From positions 1 through 25,317 of the forward strand of contig CAZISM010000080.1 of NCBI GenBank assembly GCA_964541895.1: 25,317 bases of DNA, written 5' to 3'. Position numbers and translations under genes: made by a program. Each line of letters starts with the position of its first letter. Within the stretch, counting starts at the first letter, position 1. Below the pieces are notes generated by a model. It did no database searches. It saw only the letters and a list, made by a program, of their open reading frames with translations, and was not told the DNA's origin. The stretch is from CAZISM01 sp964541895 (GTDB lineage: Bacteria; Zhuqueibacterota; Zhuqueibacteria; Residuimicrobiales; Residuimicrobiaceae). Below, piece after piece: positions 22,233 to 25,317 of the stretch.

Positions 22233-24353
22233 ATGAAAACCTATTTTTGCCTGCTCCTTCTGCTTTTCTCTTTGCAGACCCTGTCGGCGCAATCAGGAAC
22301 CGCACGTATCGAAGGCGTGGTGACAGAGTCGGCGTCCGGACAGCCGTTGCTCAATGTCACAGTTCATATCCAGGGGCAGACATGGGGGGACGTTTCAAAA
22401 CAGGACGGCGGCTATGTTATCGAGTCGATCAAGCCCGGCACATGGTTGGTGACCGCGCGGCTGCTGGGGTACGATCCGGTCACCAAAAAGATCCAGGTGC
22501 AGGCCGGAGAGACCTTGCGTGTCGATTTTGTCATGAACGAAGCCTTTTTTAAGTTCGATCAGATGGTGATCACGGCCACGCGTTCCGAAAAGCTGCTGCA
22601 GGACGTGCCGGTGGTCACGGAGGTGGTTTCCACTCAGGAGTTCCAGGAGCGAGGTGCGGAAAATCTGGCGCAGGCGCTGGAAGAGCGGCCCGGCATCGTG
22701 GTGGAGCCCAACTCCTCCGGCGGCAAGGTGTTGCGCATGAACGGACTGGACGGCAAGCACGTGCTCATCCTCAAAGACGGCGTGCCGGTGGCCGGCAAGC
22801 TGAACAGCCGGAGCGAGATGAATCTGTTCGACGTTGACAACGTCGATCGCATCGAAATCGTCAAAGGCCCCAGCTCTGCCCTGTATGGCAGCGAAGCCAT
22901 GGGCGGGGTGATCAATATCATCAGCCGCGGCTTTTCACCGACCTGGCAGGCGCGCAGCAGTCTGCGCGGCGGCTCTTATGATCTGTACAGCGGTCATGCC
23001 GATGTCGCCGGCACGGTCGCCGGTGTCGGTCTGGTGGCCGGGCTGGACCGGCAAACCGGCGGCATTGATAAAAACGAGGTCAATATAAATATTTCTGAAC
23101 AGGAATCCAAAGGGGCCTTTGCCCGCCTGCGCCGGCAGGATAAAACGCTGGGCGACTGGTCGGCCGGCGTTGAGTACAAGAATGATATCCAGAATTCGGA
23201 CGACAAAGATCGTCTTGCCCGGGCGGTGGATCATGAGACGGACGTCCGCCGGTTCGATTACAACCTCAACTGGGATAAAACGCTGACCAAACGGGTGGCC
23301 TTTAAGGCCAAAGGGTACCTGTCCGACTATTTCCGCAGCTACTCCAGCCGAACGCGCACAGCCGGAAGTGTGGCGAGCATCGATACCAGCAAAGAAAAAG
23401 TGACCGGCTTTCGCTCCGATGTGTTCCACCAGTGGGGCCGGCATGTGCTGATGGATTTCGGCTATGATTTTTCCCACGACAATTTCTTTTCGGTGCGCGT
23501 AAAAAACCGCGAGGTCAGCCGCGATCAACACGGCGTTTTCGGACAGATGGAGGCCCGGCCCTGGCAGCCGCTGACCGTGGTGCTGGGCGGGCGCTATGAC
23601 CGCATCACCGATCTGGACGGCCGTTTCAGTCCCCGCGTCAGCGCCATGTGGAGCACATCGCCGGCCCTGAAATTCCGCGCCGCCTGGGGCGGCGGCTTTC
23701 GCGCCCCCAATTTTGTCGATATGTACATCGATTACCGCAATCCCTATATCACCGTGATCGGCAATCCGGATTTGAAACCGGAGAAATCGCAGGGGTATAT
23801 GGTGGGTGCAGAATATTTCTGGGGCCAGCGGATTCTGATCAACGCCACGGTGTCGCAAAACCGCTTCAAGGATATGATCGTGGATTACACCGTCAAGCCG
23901 GGCACGCAAAGCTATCATAACGTGGACAATGCCACCTATACCGGATTTGAGTGGCAAAGCCGGTTTTTCCTCACCAGGTATATGACGGCTACGTTCGGTT
24001 ACAACTATACCCACATCGGCGATGTGGCGGAAAAAGATGCCGTGAACACGATCTATCCGCACTCGGCTTCGCTGCGGCTCAACTGCGCGCTGTTGAAGAA
24101 CCGCCTCAAGCTGTCGATCCGCGATCAGTTTTTCAGCCGTCGCGACATTGTCACCTTTGACCCGGTGCAGGGCCGCTATCTGAGCAGCAGCAAGTCTGCG
24201 TACGACCTGCTGGATGCCACCGTGCGCTACCAGCTGTGGTCGTTTCTGGACGTGAGGGCGGGGGTGACCAATGTTCGCGATTACACCGATCGCGAGTATG
24301 GCCCGTGGATCGGTAAACGCTACTTTGCCGGCGTGGATCTGAATTATCGGTAG
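22233..24353 (+). CDS. TonB-dependent outer-membrane receptor
   Basis: A 706-residue protein. The ATG at 22233 has AAAGG seven bases upstream and opens a signal peptide ('KTYFCLLLLLFSLQTLSAQ'). Residues about 22-105 form a carboxypeptidase-regulatory-like domain ('GVVTESASGQPLLNVTVHIQG...GYVIESIKPGTW'), usual in Bacteroidetes-type receptors. The plug follows from about 110 ('MVITATRSEKLLQDVPVVTEVV', 'RIEIVKGPSSALYGSEAMGGVINII'). The rest alternates short strands as a barrel, with 'GGGFRAPNFVDMYIDY' and 'NPDLKPEKSQGYMVGAEYF' as standard late motifs. It ends in an aromatic strand ('RYFAGVDLNYR'). The substrate is unknown (iron complex, cobalamin or saccharide). Confidence 0.95.
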   Translation: MKTYFCLLLLLFSLQTLSAQSGTARIEGVVTESASGQPLLNVTVHIQGQTWGDVSKQDGGYVIESIKPGTWLVTARLLGYDPVTKKIQVQAGETLRVDFVMNEAFFKFDQMVITATRSEKLLQDVPVVTEVVSTQEFQERGAENLAQALEERPGIVVEPNSSGGKVLRMNGLDGKHVLILKDGVPVAGKLNSRSEMNLFDVDNVDRIEIVKGPSSALYGSEAMGGVINIISRGFSPTWQARSSLRGGSYDLYSGHADVAGTVAGVGLVAGLDRQTGGIDKNEVNINISEQESKGAFARLRRQDKTLGDWSAGVEYKNDIQNSDDKDRLARAVDHETDVRRFDYNLNWDKTLTKRVAFKAKGYLSDYFRSYSSRTRTAGSVASIDTSKEKVTGFRSDVFHQWGRHVLMDFGYDFSHDNFFSVRVKNREVSRDQHGVFGQMEARPWQPLTVVLGGRYDRITDLDGRFSPRVSAMWSTSPALKFRAAWGGGFRAPNFVDMYIDYRNPYITVIGNPDLKPEKSQGYMVGAEYFWGQRILINATVSQNRFKDMIVDYTVKPGTQSYHNVDNATYTGFEWQSRFFLTRYMTATFGYNYTHIGDVAEKDAVNTIYPHSASLRLNCALLKNRLKLSIRDQFFSRRDIVTFDPVQGRYLSSSKSAYDLLDATVRYQLWSFLDVRAGVTNVRDYTDREYGPWIGKRYFAGVDLNYR

Positions 24354-24474
24354 CAGGCGTGCGGAGCGCGTTATAGTGCTGTCACCTGATAAAAATTTGC
24401 CGTATATTTTCATACGGGATTGCCGTTCGTTGCCACCGGGGGATACCCCATGTACCTTTATTTGGGAGTAGCAG

Positions 24475-24927
24475 ATGAACACCATTGAGCAAGACGCACA
24501 ACACCTGGCCGAGATCGTTCCGCGTTTGATGAGCGCGTTTCATAATATGCAGCGCCATCATGAAAACACCGAAACCCTGACCATGCGCCAGTTTCAGGCG
24601 CTGGTGCTGCTTTCGGTGCGCGGTGAAATGACGGTGATGGAGTTGTGCGAGCGGTTGAACCTGGCGGCGTCCACCGGCAGCGAGCTGGTGCAGCGGATGA
24701 TCGGTCAGGGTTATATACAAAAATCCCAGCAGCAGAGCGACAAACGCGAAGTGGGGGTGTCGCTGACGCCGGCCGGGCAAGAGATGTTTAAAAAACGAAA
24801 ACAGGAACTGGTGGGCATGTTTTTCAAGATGCTGGAAATGTTTTCCGATAAGGACCGGCAAAAACTGTTGAAATCGTTCGATACCATTTTTGAAATTATG
24901 AGCAAATTGTCCGCAAGACCTTCCTGA
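24475..24927 (+). CDS. MarR-family transcriptional regulator
   Basis: A 150-residue winged-helix protein of the usual MarR length: 'LTMRQFQALVLLSVRGEMTVMELCERLNLAASTGSELVQRMIGQGYIQKSQQQSDKREVGVSLTPAGQEMF'. The recognition helix is at about 62-75 and the wing 'DKREVGVSLT' follows. GGGAG lies six bases before ATG. It is 121 bases after the TonB receptor gene, in the same direction. That suggests control of the receptor, perhaps through the palindrome at 22169-22186. The ligand is unknown. Confidence 0.92.
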   Translation: MNTIEQDAQHLAEIVPRLMSAFHNMQRHHENTETLTMRQFQALVLLSVRGEMTVMELCERLNLAASTGSELVQRMIGQGYIQKSQQQSDKREVGVSLTPAGQEMFKKRKQELVGMFFKMLEMFSDKDRQKLLKSFDTIFEIMSKLSARPS

Positions 24928-24945
24928 CTTTATACTCCTGAACGG

Positions 24946-24972
24946 CAACGCCCGATCCAGGAGCGGGCGTTG
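24946..24972 (+). terminator. Hairpin after the MarR gene
   Basis: CAACGCCCG and CGGGCGTTG form a perfect nine-base stem with a nine-base loop, 18 bases past the stop codon. It has no T-run. Confidence 0.6.
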
Positions 24973-24995
24973 CTGGTCAAGACTCTGTTTCTGAT

Positions 24996-25020
24996 CGCCC
25001 GGGGGATTTTCCCCCGGGCG
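24996..25020. terminator. Strong hairpin between convergent genes
   Basis: CGCCCGGGGG (24996-25005) pairs perfectly with CCCCCGGGCG (25011-25020) around ATTTT. It lies between the MarR gene and the convergent phosphoketolase gene and can serve both directions. T-runs are lacking. Confidence 0.6.
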
Positions 25021-25156
25021 GAACCACGGATCGGGCGTCCGCCCGAGATACCTCGGGCTTGCCATTCTAGGCTCTGTTGTTTTTAATCTGCATTCGCGAA
25101 ACACACGAAAAACCGGACCTGCCTTCCCGAGCCCGCTGCTTTATCTGCGGATTCTC

Positions 25157-25317
25157 TTACCGGCGCCACTGCCAATTCTTGATCTCCGGCATATCTTCGC
25201 CGTAACGGGCGATGTACTCTTTATGTTCGATCAGTTTGTTGCGCAGCGCCTGCTTGGCATATGCCGCGGCATAGCCGAGTTTTTCCACGCGATCGATGAC
25301 ATCGATCGCCAGATGAA
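25157..25317 (-). CDS. xfp: Phosphoketolase, C-terminal end (partial)
   Basis: The last 52 residues of a minus-strand gene that runs off the right edge. The end 'HLAIDVIDRVEKL' followed by 'ALRNKLIEHKEYIARYGEDMPEIKNWQW' and two arginines closely matches the C-terminus of xylulose-5-phosphate/fructose-6-phosphate phosphoketolase ('RVPKL...AKQxLRDKLIEHKxYIxxxGEDMPEIRxWxW'). This thiamine diphosphate enzyme splits sugar phosphates to acetyl phosphate. The stop is TAA at 25157-25159. The call rests on recognition of the C-terminus only. Confidence 0.85.
   Translation of the reverse strand, partial: HLAIDVIDRVEKLGYAAAYAKQALRNKLIEHKEYIARYGEDMPEIKNWQWRR

Noticed and set aside
22935..24485. Long minus-strand open frame of 516 codons
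   Set aside because: Antisense to the TonB-dependent receptor, with no ribosome site and no recognisable domain.
1..25317. CRISPR arrays, tRNA and rRNA genes
   Set aside because: No regularly spaced repeats, cloverleaf-like segments or rRNA-like blocks were noticed when reading both strands by eye; a covariance search would be decisive.

Overview
The window looks like a chromosomal segment of a bacterium of the FCB superphylum (Bacteroidetes/Calditrichota/KSB1-like; inference). A large secreted protein at 9085-11367 ends in the 'NYPNPFNPST' sorting-type domain typical of that group, and there is a TonB receptor with a carboxypeptidase-regulatory-like N-terminal domain. An AT-rich left part full of mobile and selfish genes meets a GC-richer right part of housekeeping and metabolic genes at about 8-9 kb.

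Region 1 (1-4054) is best read as an integron. An integron-type tyrosine recombinase lies at 2963-4054 (+). To its left are three cassettes, each carrying one type II toxin-antitoxin pair: Phd/RelE at 2138-2721 (-), MazE/MazF at 1372-1946 (-) and a second Phd/RelE at 629-1200 (+, reversed in its cassette). I found two attC-like sites (2038-2117 and 1222-1350). Both have long imperfect stems with extra unpaired bases on one strand only, flanked by core triplets AAC/GTT. The inferred circular forms pair better at their ends than the integrated forms do. The left edge (1-531) is the 3' part of a group II intron without a reverse transcriptase gene. Its 3' end sits inside what appears to be the third attC core, as expected for the IIC-attC introns.

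Region 2 (4055-8264) has a gene-poor stretch, then a leftward, AT-rich four-gene cluster. It encodes a MauE/DoxX-like membrane redox protein, an anchored thioredoxin-fold protein without a CXXC at the usual place, a six-bladed beta-propeller lipoprotein and a small exported protein with eight cysteines. This is the best candidate for a poorly described system: a secreted disulfide-rich peptide made together with its own redox and scaffold proteins.

Region 3 (8265-15478) holds a small membrane protein, a LVIVD-repeat secreted protein, a YbaK-type tRNA deacylase, an alpha/beta hydrolase and an sdpRI-like pair (ArsR autorepressor plus SdpI membrane protein). The pair has a near-consensus promoter and a perfect palindrome at its start site. 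Several dispersed or tandem intergenic repeats lie here.

Region 4 (15499-25317) has a leftward group methyltransferase / D-Ala-D-Ala ligase / FAD oxidoreductase, then L-fucose isomerase and a ferredoxin-like Fe-S protein. A rightward TonB-dependent receptor and MarR regulator follow, and the window ends in the C-terminus of a phosphoketolase on the minus strand. L-fucose isomerase and phosphoketolase suggest sugar fermentation; the receptor's substrate is unknown. No rRNA, tRNA or CRISPR array was seen.
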